A DNA stretch of 64,000 bases. It comes from Zopfochytrium polystomum (taxonomy: Eukaryota > Chytridiomycota > Chytridiomycetes > Chytridiales > Chytridiaceae). The notes beneath the pieces are model-generated. The model was not told where the DNA came from, searched no databases, and saw only the letters and a list, made by a program, of their open reading frames with translations. Of this stretch, positions 1-10,804 are shown one piece after another. Positions within the stretch are counted from its first letter, which is position 1; every line of letters begins with the position of its first letter. Both the position numbers and the translations under genes were made by a program. The stretch spans positions 62,001 to 126,000 of the forward strand of contig JAIVFJ010000125.1 of the NCBI GenBank assembly GCA_025765615.1, written 5' to 3'.

Positions 1-1218
1 CAGGGGAAGTTTGTCCGTCGCGAGCGCTGTGTGCATTCGCGAGGCCGCGCAGGGATGACCCTGCTGCAGGCCGTCATCTTGAAGGGCGCGCAACTGGCCC
101 CCGTCCCTGAGCCCTTGCCGCCAAATACCTCTTTTAACGATGAAACCTGGTCCTCCTCGAATTCCTCGTCCGCATGGGAGTACGTGGTCGCCGACGCCAT
201 CACTTTCGTCCTCGAGGCAGATCAACGGTCGGCGGCGGCGATCGTGAATGAGCGTAGCTGCGGAGGTAAGACGGCCCTCGACATCGCGTATGAGATTTTC
301 GCGTACTGGCAAAGATCAGGCCCGTGGTCGAGCAGTTATTTTGGCGCACCTGGGAGCGGAAAGCAGAAAGGGCTTGCTCTCTATCGAGCACGTGTTCTTG
401 AGCGTGCCATTCAGGCTCTGCAACGCCACGGCGGACGCTGCGCAGTAGAGGGTCGCGATCTACTGATGTGCGTGCGGAGTCTTGATGTGGAGAGGACGAG
501 GAAGGAGCTGTCAGCAGCAGAGCTGTCAGAAGCAGAGCTTGGCACGCCCAATGGAGTAATTGCAAAGAATGGAATCTTTTCGGCGAGGAACTTTCGCGGG
601 CTCACTGCGCTTCCCCTGGCCGTCGAGCAGGTATTTATCGACCGGCCGCAAGTGGTTACTCTGCGAAACGACGACGAAGGGGAAGGCGAGGAGCAGCCAG
701 AGGACGTGATCCGTGCCGACGACCAGGGCCTTGCGAGTTCGTGGCCCGAGGATTTCCCACTAGCCCACTTGTACTCTGCCTCGAGTTACCCATTCCCAGA
801 TGACCGACGCCCCGACGCGATCATCCTGGACATGCTGCTTGACGCCGGTGCAAGCGCCGACAGCCTCGCCGAGCTCTTCACGAACGACAGTGGATGGTGG
901 AACAGGCTTCTCACGCATTGGTACTGTGACTGGGGCGCCGTTCACATGCAGCGCCTCCTATGCGCGCTCGACAGTGTGTTTGCGATGCTGGACGACAAGC
1001 ACCAAGAACGATGTCTCGCATCGCAGGCGCTCGCCGCGGCCATCGTGGAACGAGCCCGCAGTGTACGTGGGGACTTCAATCTCAGCTATGTGCCCTGTAT
1101 TGAGGAGCTGCTGATGCGGTTTGGTGTTTTGGAGCTTGGACGGAGAAGACGCTCGTCGCCGCGTTCAGCGGTGGATGCCTCGGATGGTGAAAGGGGTCGG
1201 CAACCGCTGAGGAGCTGA
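1..1218 (+). CDS. Ankyrin-like protein, 5' partial
   Basis: The frame is open from base 1 to the TGA at 1216-1218, so the start probably lies before the window; the first in-frame ATG inside is at 55. The product has ankyrin-like pieces: a GGKTALDIAYEI segment near its N-terminal third and an IILDMLLDAGAS segment near residue 270, typical of the helix-turn-helix and GA.. finger of ankyrin repeats. An acidic stretch (DDEGEGEEQPED) lies between them. The repeats are divergent and no catalytic motif is visible. A scaffold role is only inferred from the fold. The C-terminal 25 residues are basic and low complexity. Confidence 0.5.
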   Translation, partial: QGKFVRRERCVHSRGRAGMTLLQAVILKGAQLAPVPEPLPPNTSFNDETWSSSNSSSAWEYVVADAITFVLEADQRSAAAIVNERSCGGKTALDIAYEIFAYWQRSGPWSSSYFGAPGSGKQKGLALYRARVLERAIQALQRHGGRCAVEGRDLLMCVRSLDVERTRKELSAAELSEAELGTPNGVIAKNGIFSARNFRGLTALPLAVEQVFIDRPQVVTLRNDDEGEGEEQPEDVIRADDQGLASSWPEDFPLAHLYSASSYPFPDDRRPDAIILDMLLDAGASADSLAELFTNDSGWWNRLLTHWYCDWGAVHMQRLLCALDSVFAMLDDKHQERCLASQALAAAIVERARSVRGDFNLSYVPCIEELLMRFGVLELGRRRRSSPRSAVDASDGERGRQPLRS

Positions 1219-1488
1219 GGCAGTGCTTCTTCTTGATTTGAGCAGCAGTTTTTTGTGCGCAACGACGCATATTTGTGAGCTTCATTGGAGCAAGCTTTCA
1301 TTTGCAATATGCACGGCAAGAAACTGACCGTTGAACAACTCCAGGAAGAATTGCCGGACATCTTGAATCGGGGACCTCTCTTTTTTGTCCGTATTGATAC
1401 TCATTAGATCACTACTTCCATTCTTTCTTTCTCTCTTATTGAATAACACGGGCACCAAATGTCTCCCAACGAAAGTTTCGCACGGCCA

Positions 1489-4216
1489 TCAACACGGCCC
1501 ACGCACTTTCCCGCTCCTCTGCCTCGCCGCGGCCGCCGCCACCACTGCACCCTCTCTCGCCACAACCGCAAGACGCTTGCCGCCGCCCCCGCCGTACCGT
1601 ACCACAATCCGGTGCTCAACTTGGGCCGGCTCGGCATTCCCATCAGGCGCTTTCGCGCTCGCAGACTCCCTGCTCCCCACGGGCGTCTCAGCGACGTGCC
1701 GCCGCGCACACGGGCACCGGTACCACAGCCGCTGCGCGGTAAGGTCGATCCTGAACGCAGCAGTCTCCGCGGGCGTCCCGGCGGACCCGGTGGCGTCGGC
1801 GTCGAGCGGGTCGCGCGGGACGGAGCCGACGTGGACTTGCAGGTTGGCGAATTCCGGAAAGTGGAGGCGCGGGAGGTAGATTTCGACGTCCCGCGGGCAC
1901 GCGCCAAGCGCGACGGCGTGGACAGCGGCGGCAGGGGTGGATGCGACGTCGCCCCAGCCAAACGAGAAAGGTATCCCCTCGCTGACGGAGGGGCTGTTGT
2001 TGTTTTCGATAAGAAGGTTGCGCAGATGCCCGACAGAGGGGTGCCGGAAGATGAAGGTAAACGTCGAGGTGGCGAGGTCGAACGCCGTGAAGCGGATCTC
2101 TCCGGGGACCAGGACGGGCGCGGGGCGGACGAACGCCTTGATCCCGCGAGCGCCAGCATCCAAGTCCTCCCCATCCGCGACCGAGCCACCATCGGTCTTT
2201 GGAGGCGACCACAAGCTTAGGTCCTCGCTGTTCCAACCGTCCCCCCACTCATTCGAGTTGTCAGGCACATACGTCCACAGAGTGTAGTTCAACCCCGGGT
2301 TCCCCTCCAGCCCGCACAAGTTCGCGTCCAGCGCTCTCGTCTGCATCGAGTAGTCGCCCGTCGAAAACGCCTTGCCGTTTTCAAGGTCGATCGGGATCCC
2401 AATTTCGCCGATCACGCAAGGCGCCTCGCCGATGTTCTCCGCGCCCTCGTCCTGCGTGCCCGCCAGCTGGTCGCGGAAGCACGCCTTGATTCCGCTCTCG
2501 AAGAACTTGATGGAGAGGAACACGTGCGAGTACCGGTGGCGCGCGGCGCCAAAGAGGTCTGGGGTGAAGTACGGGTTGTAGGTTTTGGTGATGAGCGTGA
2601 GCGAGTCGTAAAAGTGCGGGGCGAAGCAAATGCGGTCCCAGCTGCCGTCGTTGGAGACGGGCACCCTTTGGCCGCCGCCGCCTTCCTTTCCTTCGAGCCA
2701 CGGCCGCCTCACGCGCGGAGCTATCGAGTTGGCGGCGGGCTCGACAAAGCTGACCGCCGCTTTGTGGTGCGACCTGACGGCGCGGATAAAGCGTTCCGCG
2801 AACGGAACAAAAAAGTCGTCAAAGTGCGGCGGCCTTCCCAAGCCGCTGGTGGTGCGGACAAAGTAATCCGGAACGAGAAGCTGCTTCGTGTTGCGGTCCC
2901 AGACGCCGTGGTTCGCCCAAATGCAACCGCCTTCCTGCACCCAATCCGGGTCGCTGTCCCACGCTTTGGGAAGGCCAAGGTGCGACGGCAGCCGCTTGGG
3001 GAACCATGCGATGGTGCCCTTGGGATCGACAGTCTCCTTGGTGATAAAGTACGGCCCGAGCCACGACACGCCGTACTTTTCGACCTCACAGGCGTGTCCC
3101 TCGCCCATCAGCATGCCCTGGAATATGGTGGGCGAGAGGTCGAGGAGGAGCTCCTGGTGCGGCGGTCGCTTCGCCACGTTGGGCGCGCCGATGAACGCCG
3201 CGTTCGGCTCGTTGAGAGTGTCGTACCCCACGACAACAGAGTCTTCAAGGTCCGCGGCCGTCTCGTGGATCCGCTTGGCGAGCTCGGCGACGGCATTAAT
3301 GTAGTGCGACTGCAAAAACTCTTGAATATTGACCAGCTTTGGCTTTGGCGCTGGGCCGTCGGGGTGAGACGCGGCCGCTGCCGGATCAGCGGGCACGGCG
3401 ACGAGGCAGTTTGGCGCAAACGTCTCGCCGGCAAAGAAGAGGGTGAACATTGTCCCGGCAGCGAGCTTGAAGTAGTTTGTCGACCAGCTCATTTTCGGGT
3501 AGTCCTTCGGTTCCTTGAATGTATTTTGCACCATGGCGGCGCCGGTGGCCGCGAAGTTTGTCGCGTTCAGTCCCGCTGCCCGAAGCGTCCAGCCTGGAGC
3601 ACCCGAGCCGCCAGTAAACCTTGACCACTGAAACAGGAGCGTGAAGTTGAGATTGAAGCTCGATTGATCACCCAGCTCGGAAGTATTCCTCACCACATCC
3701 TGGTGAGGATCCATAAAGCACTTGAATCCGTGTTCGCGGAGCTTGTACAAGACCGCAATCAGGTAGTCCATGAACTCATAATCGTAAATTCCACTGGGAC
3801 AAGATCGCAGATGGCAGACGATCAGCTTTTTGAAGTACAAAGGATTGCACTCACGGCCCCTTGTGTTCCAGCGCCTCCCACGTAAAGACCATCCTCAGGA
3901 AATTGAATCCCCAGCTCTTCAGCCGCTTGAGGTGCGCATCGGCCTGATCTAGCGGGAACGGCCGCCCTACGAAGCTGACGTTCGTGTCGTCGTCGAGGAA
4001 GCCATCGGAGACGTGGGTCGGCGTCAGCGGCTTTGTCGGCAGCTTTGCGTTCCCGGAGAGGTTGACGCCGCGCAAAAGGACGGTGCGGGAGGAATCCGAG
4101 TCGATGAAGGCGCGGCCGGAGATGAGGAGCGAGGACGGGGCGGTCGGGATCGGGGCTCGCACGGTCGGCGAGGCGGCGGCGACGGCGGCGGCAGTGTCGT
4201 CGGCGGGGGCGGCCAT
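1489..4216 (-). CDS. GH5 steryl-beta-glucosidase / glucocerebrosidase-like glycosidase
   Basis: Two exons: 4216-3855 and 3793-1489, with a 61-base GTGAGT..CCCAG intron that joins EHKGP to GIYDYEF in frame. The protein is about 888 residues. It matches fungal GH5_12 enzymes (EGCrP2/Egh1 type), which cleave glucose from ergosteryl glucoside or glucosylceramide. Visible motifs are LLRGVNLSGNAKLP, FVGRPFPL and LRMVFTWEALEH in exon 1, the acid/base Glu in TLNEPN (about residue 316) and the nucleophile Glu in VIGEIGIP (about residue 584). A beta-sandwich-like C-terminal part follows. No clear signal peptide is seen, which suits the cytosolic or vacuolar location of this subfamily. The last 80 residues are low complexity. 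The start ATG at 4216 is the first in the open frame. Confidence 0.88.
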
Positions 4217-4373
4217 CGTGACCAGGGCGGCGGTAAACAGCTGATTTGCTTCGGCTATCGTTGGTTTGATAAGGGGAGAGCACAAATTTCGGTGTCTCTC
4301 TCCATTGTCTCGGGGGTTTGCATGGTGACGATGACGTCAGGCACGCAACTGTTGGATTACCGCGCCAAGGACA

Positions 4374-4600
4374 CTACCCGACCTGGTCCTCGCCCAGATC
4401 GCCCACTTCCTCGAGGACGCTCCCGATCGCTACCGCCTGTCAACGCTGCTCCAGCTCAAACCCATTCCGCGTCCATAGGGGCCAATTATCCACGTTACGG
4501 TCGTGGCTGGACAGCGGCTTGAAACTCAAGCACTCGCACTATGCCATCAACGAATGCAGTTTGCGTGATCTGGAGTACCACAGTGGTGGAAATACAGCAG
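4374..4600 (+). pseudogene. Remnant of F-box/WW-ankyrin gene, plus strand
   Basis: One frame starting at 4374 reads LPDLVLAQIAHFLEDAP then a leucine-rich run, like the F-box-type head of fungal ankyrin proteins. From about 4499 another frame reads LRSWLDSGLKLKHSHYAINE, which resembles the WWKDSGL repeats of the intact gene at 35302-36515. The two pieces are out of frame with each other and no long ORF joins them, so this is a decayed copy. No function is expected. Confidence 0.45.
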
Positions 4601-4875
4601 CTGCAGCTGAATACACAAATGCGCGATGGCCCGTGCAGGCAAGGAGAATCCCGTCGCTGCACTCCATGGTGGAAGCGAGTCTCCAGTACGACGGGGACTG
4701 CATATAGACATCGCCAGTGAAGAAGGCCATGTATCAGTCTTGCACAGTCGACTTCCAGGCCGCTGCCCAACCACCACTGCAAGATTTCGGTCCTAGCTGC
4801 ATCGATGGCGAGGCGGAAGGCCCTTCTGCTGTACCTTAGCTTGTATCCACTGTCCATCCGCCACTGAAGCACCTG
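4540..4875 (-). pseudogene. Remnant of WW-ankyrin repeats, minus strand
   Basis: On the minus strand, 4875-4720 reads QVLQWRMDSGYKLRYSRRAF followed by EILQWWLGSGLEVDCA, two consecutive repeats of the kind seen in the gene at 35302-36515. Below 4720 the similarity continues only in shifted frames (for example WRLASTMECSDGILLACTGH), so the copy is broken. Its neighbour at 4374-4600 is a similar remnant in the opposite orientation. Confidence 0.45.
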
Positions 4876-6235
4876 CGTGTGATTGCTCTGTCCATCGCCC
4901 TCTCGCTCGTCACAGCATCGCAGAGGCAGACATGTAGGCTCCTCTGGGTTCATGCTGGAGCTCAGGAGCAGCTTACTAGTATTAGGAATGGATGCGTGTG
5001 GACGGAACGGCCGAAAGAAAACCGGTTTGGGGATGAGAAGTAAATCAGAACGAGCGTTGCCCAATAGAACTGCATCCACCGTTCAAAACCGGATGAACGA
5101 GGCCCCTGCCTAGCGACCTGCTTCTCTGCGGTGTAGATGAAAGTAGGCAGCATTAATATGCGCCTTGCCCGTGTTGCGCCGGCCAGTCATTGCACACCGC
5201 CTATCGAAAGCTTCTCAACCGTTAAGCGTAACCCAACTGTTGAGCAAATTCCCGCCAAAAAGCGAAATGAGGCCAAGAGTGGAGTGGGGATTCAGCATAA
5301 AACGCTCCCGCTGGTTCTTTCTCTGTCATTTCAGAACCTCGGACGAATTTCAATCCGCAAGAAAGTCGTGCTGCAAATTACCCCCCAAAGACCTCTCAAA
5401 CCAACGGAAAACGGAGGGCGGCGAGGAGAAGGATAATTTATTTCGTTTTTGATAATCATCGAATGGTGGCGAAGTGACAATCGACGCCGACTCTGGAAAA
5501 AAAAGGAAGCATCGATTGAGAAAACCGCTTGCTTCTGGGAAGGGCGCAGACTGCCTCTTGAACACAATCCATTCGTATTTGTTTTTCTTTCTTTTTCTTT
5601 TTTCTTTTTTTCTCTTGTGATTTTTTTCTTTCTGGTCCGACGCAGGGCGGGAACAGCCTGGCAGTCCCGCCTCACGGACTCTGCTCAGGTTGTCTCTGCG
5701 GAATCGACGGGGAACGGGGGGCCAAAGGGAGGCGGGCAGGAGCGAGGACGCGGGTAGAGTTCGGCCGATGCAACACATATGCTGAAGCGGGTTAGCTGTG
5801 AACGAATGGAAATTAGGACGGAGGTCTGGGACGGGGTACGCGCAAGCAAAGACAACCCGCCGTACGGCTAGCTGTGTGGAGTATGCGTGATCAAATGCCA
5901 AGCTGATGTTGCGGGTCAGTTGCAGGGTGTGTGTGTGTGTGTGTGTGTGTATCTGTTTGCGTGATAGATAGTTAGTGTGAGAGATAGAGAACGAGAGAGA
6001 GAGAGACAGACAGACGGAGAGAGACATCTCTGAGTAGGGTTGGCTCCTTCCCCGTGCAGTTCCGTGTGTGTGGAGGATCGAAGGAGAAGCCCATTGCAGA
6101 CAACGTGGCCACGAACGGAAGACGGGCCGCCCAGACCGCCCGACAGACAGATTCCTCGGCGCAACGGAGTCGGACGGAAGTTGACGGTGAGCGACGCGGC
6201 GGTTCAGAACCGTCATCCACATCCCTCCTCTCTCG

Positions 6236-6294
<59 letters not shown>

Positions 6295-6505
6295 TCTCTG
6301 TCTCTCTCTCTTTCTCTCTCTCTCACTCTCTGTCTCTCCTCGGTCTTGTAATTAGGCATGCACCCAAGAAGACCGACCGACTGCGACAGACTCCACCGCC
6401 AAGCCTTCCAGACAAAAAGATTTGCAACAAAAAATAAAAAATAAAAAAAATAGAAAAGAAAGTAGAGGCCAGGGCCGCAAAATCCGTGACCAACTGACCA
6501 GATAC
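4876..6505. other. Non-coding stretch with microsatellites
   Basis: No reading frame here looks like protein. It has a T-rich run around 5575-5630, a (GT)n tract at about 5927-5950 and a long (CT)n tract at about 6226-6336. It lies between the broken ankyrin remnants and the first cyclin gene and probably includes that gene's promoter. Confidence 0.5.
6226..6336. repeat. (CT)n microsatellite
   Basis: Nearly pure CT dinucleotide run of about 110 bases, with a few CA and TT interruptions. It encodes poly-Ser/Leu in spurious ORFs only. Confidence 0.9.
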
Positions 6506-6805
6506 GCATGTTCCCGTCGGCGGCCTGGTTTCCGCCGATCCTTCCCCCGTCGTCGTCGTCGTCGTCGTCGACGGAGGCGGCGGCGGCGGCGTCGAGGACT
6601 GCGACAACCACCACGGCGACGACGGCGACGGCCACGGCGACGGCGACATCATCATCATCATCAATATCATCGGGTGTCGTCGCGCAGACCACCACCACGA
6701 TCACCCCCTCCGCCGTCGCCGCCCCCTCAGTTCCACCGACACTAGCATCGCCCCCTTCGACTCTGCCGCCGTCCCTCGCCTGCCCTGCTCCAGCGCCAGC
6801 AGCTG

Positions 6806-8089
6806 ATGCTGGCCCAGATGCACCGCCGCGCCGCCGCAGCCACAGCCCCGCCCCTCGACCAACACCACGACCACCAGCAGCAACAACAGAGAGCTCTGGA
6901 CACTCCCGAGCGGCTCCGCGCAGACTTTCACAGCGCCGTGTACCGTGAGCACCTACCCGCTTTTCCCTCTATCTTTTGCTGTCCGCTGACAAACCGCCTT
7001 CCTGTCCCTCTCCTCCCCCCCCAGACATCGTCGCCCTCGCCATCCACAGCTTCCCATCTCCTCACCACTCCCACGACTGCCCGCTCTGGCGCGCCTTCAA
7101 GCCCCGCAACGACTCGGACCCCGACCCAGAAACCCACCCATCTCCACCGCAATTCGCCCAAGCTCCCTCCGCCCTAGCCGACACCCGCCGCTTCATCGCG
7201 ACGGTCGTGGCTCGTACCAGCACGTCCCTGTACGCGCTCATGCTCGCCCTGTACTACTTTGGCCGGTTGCAGTCGCGCGTCGTGGCCACAGGCGCCGGCG
7301 GCGGCAGCTGTTGGGTCGGCTGCCCGTCACCCGCCTTTTCCCTCGCTCCACACCCGACCCCGCCCCCGACGCCGCTGAACGGGTTTCCCTATTCGTCGGC
7401 GTACGCCCACTCTGGCTGCGATCCACAAACTCTGATGCAACAGCAGCAGCAACTACAACCGAAGCAGCGGCCGTGCGTTTCGCTCCACCCGCCACCGTTC
7501 CCTCACCAGCTCCAGCAGCCAACCAACGTCGTCCGCACTACCTTACTCCAACCTCCACCAACCCCGGAGCCCCCCAAGCTTCCCTCTCTCGCACCACCAC
7601 CGTCTCTCCCACCCGCCCTCCCCACCTCCTCACACCTCACCTTCCTCGCAACCCTACGCCTCGCCTCAAAATACCTCCACGACCGTCCACCACCCCCATC
7701 CGCCTGCTTCCTCGCGACCCTCTCTCCCCTCTCCTCCTCCACCACCTTCCACCGCCTCCCATCGACCACCCGCAACCGCCCTCGCGACCGCAGAACGCGC
7801 TGTCCTCTGCTGGCTGACGCACGCGCTGCACGTCGACGCGGGCGGGTTCCGCGCGTTCTGCGCGGGGACCGCGGGGAGGGCGATGGCGGCCGCTGGGGTG
7901 CGGGGGAGGATGGAGGGGTTGAAGGGGGCGTTTGGGGCGTGGTGGGAGGAGCGTGCTGGTGGTGGTGGTCGTGGTGGAGGTGGAGAAGGCGGAGCCGGTA
8001 AAAAGCGGAGGAGGGAGGAGGAAGAAGGGGGTGGGTGGACGGTTGCGGCGGCGGAGGGCGGGACGAGCAAGACGCGGAGGGTATGTTGA
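6806..8089 (+). CDS. PHO80/PCL-type cyclin (apparent frameshift)
   Basis: Exon 1 ends at 6944 (ERLRADFHSAVY), then an 80-base GTGAGC..CCCAG intron; exon 2 starts at 7025 (HIVALAIHSF). The cyclin core follows: FIATVVARTSTSLYALMLAL, YYFGRLQ, a Pro/Gln-rich insert, then LTFLATLRLASKYLHD. The next conserved segment (TAERAVLCWLTHALHVDAGG, near 7780-7840) lies in the +1 frame, and no plausible GT-AG intron lies between, so an indel or unrecognised splice is implied between about 7690 and 7775. The tail runs to the TGA at 8087-8089. Such cyclins activate Pho85-like kinases in nutrient and cell-cycle control. The N-terminus is uncertain: the frame before 6806 (ALLQRQQL) looks coding but has a TAG at 6743, so an upstream exon is possible. 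The gene is tail to tail with its paralogue at 8690-10613. Confidence 0.65.
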
Positions 8090-8689
8090 GTTTGTTCCCC
8101 CGACTTCCGCCGCTTCGCGGGATCCGTCCCTGCTTTTTTTTTTTTGTTTAGGTTTCGTTTCCTATCCCGCACTTCCGCCGCTTGTTTTCCCCTTTCTGCA
8201 CTTCTTTTTCGTGTTTTTTTGTTCTCTTTCTGCACTAGAGCCTCCAGTCCGCGATGCTTGGCACCGCGACGGACGGAGCGACGTTCCGTCTATGCACATT
8301 TTGTTATGCCTTCATTGGTTACCTCCAACAACTCCCATTGGCTATCCAGCTCTGTTCCAAAACCCATATACTAAGTTAATAAACACTTTGCCATGATGTG
8401 TACACGTACAGTTCATCGGCAAACTGGAGCTTCAAGTTTTTTTTTTTTAAAGAATCGTATTCTCGTTTATTCATTTGTTTCGATTTCACTGGCGGACAGC
8501 GAAGGGAGAGTTAAATACGAGAAGGATGGGCCTAGCAAAGAACAGCCAAATCGCGCGCGCGAGAGGAGGAAAGTGAGGCTCGTATAGAGCAAAGAGACAG
8601 AATCTAAAGGTCTACAGAGCAGGAAACTAGGGGGAGTTGGAAACAAACCTCGGAGGCGGAACTCGCCCCCAACCAGGAGGGTCGGAGAG
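8090..8689. other. Intergenic between convergent cyclin genes
   Basis: T-rich downstream region shared by two convergent genes. No convincing coding frame; it presumably holds both 3' UTRs. A TTAATAAA-like sequence at about 8376-8383 could serve polyadenylation of the plus-strand gene. Confidence 0.4.
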
Positions 8690-10613
8690 TCACACAACCC
8701 GCACCATCTTCACCCTCGCACCCTCCGCCCCTTCACCGCTTCCCGATGGTCCCCGCCGCCGCTTCCCTCCTCCGCCCGTCGACGGAGACGCAGCAGACGC
8801 AGCCGCAACGCTCGCGCACCACCCGGCAACCTCCTCCGCCGTCGCCGCTCCGCCCCGCGCCCCGCCGCCGCCGCGCACCCTCCCGATCCTTGCCCGCACG
8901 TCCGCGACCTTCATCGCCCTGCGCACCGCGAGCGCGCAGAACGCGTCGAACCCGGGGGTCGTCGTCGTCGTCGTCGACCCCGTCGTTGTGGTTGTCGCCG
9001 ACGCACGGCGGTCGCGGCGCGAGTTGGTGGTGGTAGTCGCGGAGGTGCCCGGGACGAACAGCGCGAAGCCGAGTGCGTCGAGGATCGCGCGTTCGGCGGC
9101 GACGAGGGCGCGGGGGGTCACCGCGGGTGTTGGTCGGGTGTGGTGGTGGTGGGTGGGGGAGGGTGGCGGTGTTGTTGTTGTTGTGGTGGTTGTGGCTGGG
9201 GTTGGAGTTGGGGTTGGGGTGCAAAGTACGATGGGAGGGCTCGCGAGGCGGGCAAATGCCTTTGCGGAGACGTGTCCGTCGGAGAGGTATTTTGTGGCGA
9301 GGAGGAGAGCGGCGAGGAAGGTTGTTGTGGGCGGGTGGTGGTTGTGGTTGTGGTTGTGGTTGTGGTGGTGGTGGTGGTGGTGGTGGTGGTGGTGGTGATC
9401 GTGGTGGCGTGGTGGAGAGGCGGGGGTGGAGGGAGTTGTTGCAGTGGAGGCAGGCAAGGGACGGATAAGGGACAAGGGACGGGTGGTAAGGCAGAAGGGA
9501 CGCCCTTCTGCTGGCACCGCAGCAGCAGCAGCAGCTGTCTTCTTCATCCGCTCGTCGTTGCGCCACTCGCGAATTTCTACCGCGGGTGGCTCCTGCAATT
9601 TTTTCTCGCATGCTGCTCCTTCGGAAGTGGAGGAGGGGGACACCTGCACAGCCACGTCCTCCACCCTCGCCGCCTGCGCCGCCTCAACGGTGCCCGTGGA
9701 CGTGGCGGCGCGGAAGCGGACGAGGTAGTAGAGCGCGAGCTGCAGAGCGTTGAAGGAGGCCCCGGTGCGGAGGAGGACGGTGAAGATAAAGTGCTGGGTG
9801 GGGTGATGGTTTGGCGGGGCGGAGACGCAGGCGACGCAGGCGGGCTGAGCGGGGTCTCCATGGCTGTGGCTGCTGTTGCTGCTGCTGCTGCTGCTGGTGG
9901 TGGGATCGTGGTCGACGACGACTGCGGCGAGGTCTGTGGGTTTGTTTTGTGGTGATCAGCGGGTTGCGCAGCCATCGGACAATCTTGCAAACAAGGGAGC
10001 AAAAAAAAGGGAACCAAAAAAAAAAAAAAAACAGGGAGCAAAAGGCATGGGCTAGGTACTCACAGATCAGCGCGTTCCGAAAGTCGGTCTGGATGCGCTG
10101 CGGGCAGTCGAGGAGGGAAGCAGCGGCGGGGGCGGCGGGCGAGACACCCTGGCTGAGGGCGTGTGCAGGGTCGAAGCAAGACAGACCGTAACGGCTGTGG
10201 ATGGAGCAGTGCGGCGGCGGCGACCGCCGCGAGGTCAGGCCGGGCACCTGGACGAGGGGAGCTGCGGACGCGAACGAGGTGGTCGGGGTGGTGAGGGCGG
10301 TGCTGTCGCTGCTGCTGCTGCTGGTCGTGGTGGTGGTGCTGAGGGTATGGCGGTGGCGACTGGTGGACCCGGCTGTGGCGGCGTAGTAAAGAGTGGGCAG
10401 CTGGTGCTGCTCCGCGTGGGTGCTGCGGGCGTCTCGGCTGCCGTGCTGGTGGAAGTAGTAGTTGCTGTGGTACTGGTTGACGCCGGCGGTGGAAGTGAAG
10501 GCAGGAGGAAAGAGAGGGGCGACGGCGGCGGCAGCGGCGAAGTCGGCGAAGGTGGAGGAGGACGAGGAAGAGTGGTGTTGGTGGCTCGTTGCGCGCATAA
10601 TGGATTGGTGCAT
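8690..10613 (-). CDS. PHO80/PCL-type cyclin with poly-His insert
   Basis: Two exons, 10613-10064 and 9933-8690, joined across a GTGAGT..CCCACAG intron of 130 bases that contains A/T homopolymers. The product is about 597 residues. After a Ser/Thr-rich N-terminal 160 residues comes IQTDFRNALIYLAAVVVDHD, then HFIFTVLLRTGASFNALQLA and LYYLVRFR, then FLAALLLATKYLSDGHVSAK and ALVAAERAILDALGFALFV: the order expected for a PCL/PHO80 cyclin box. Long inserts, including about 13 consecutive His followed by an alternating His/Asn run, interrupt the box. The intron has the same alignment position and phase 1 as in the cyclin at 6806-8089, so the two are paralogues. It probably acts as the regulatory partner of a Pho85-type kinase. 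Confidence 0.75.
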
Positions 10614-10721
10614 TCTTTTTCTTTTTTTTTCTTCTTTTTTTTTCTGTTTGTCTTCGTCTGCTGAATTTTTATATCTCCTGGAAGAAGACGGCTGGTGAAA
10701 GACAGAGAGACAATTTGAAGA

Positions 10722-10724
10722 AAG

Positions 10725-10801
<77 letters not shown>
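10722..10801. repeat. (GA)n microsatellite
   Basis: About 80 bases of GA dinucleotides upstream of the minus-strand cyclin gene, probably within or near its promoter. Confidence 0.9.

Positions 10802-10804
<3 letters not shown>

Noticed and set aside
1459..3624. Long plus-strand ORFs of 253 and 366 codons
   Set aside because: They are antisense shadows of the GC-rich GH5 gene, which has clear catalytic motifs.
7884..8089. A separate small gene starting at the ATG near 7883
   Set aside because: The frame upstream of this ATG (AERAVLCWLTH) aligns with the cyclin paralogue, so it is the cyclin C-terminus.
9060..9420. Gly/Trp/Val-rich plus-strand proteins
   Set aside because: They come from TGG repeats on the strand opposite the poly-His/Thr part of the cyclin gene.
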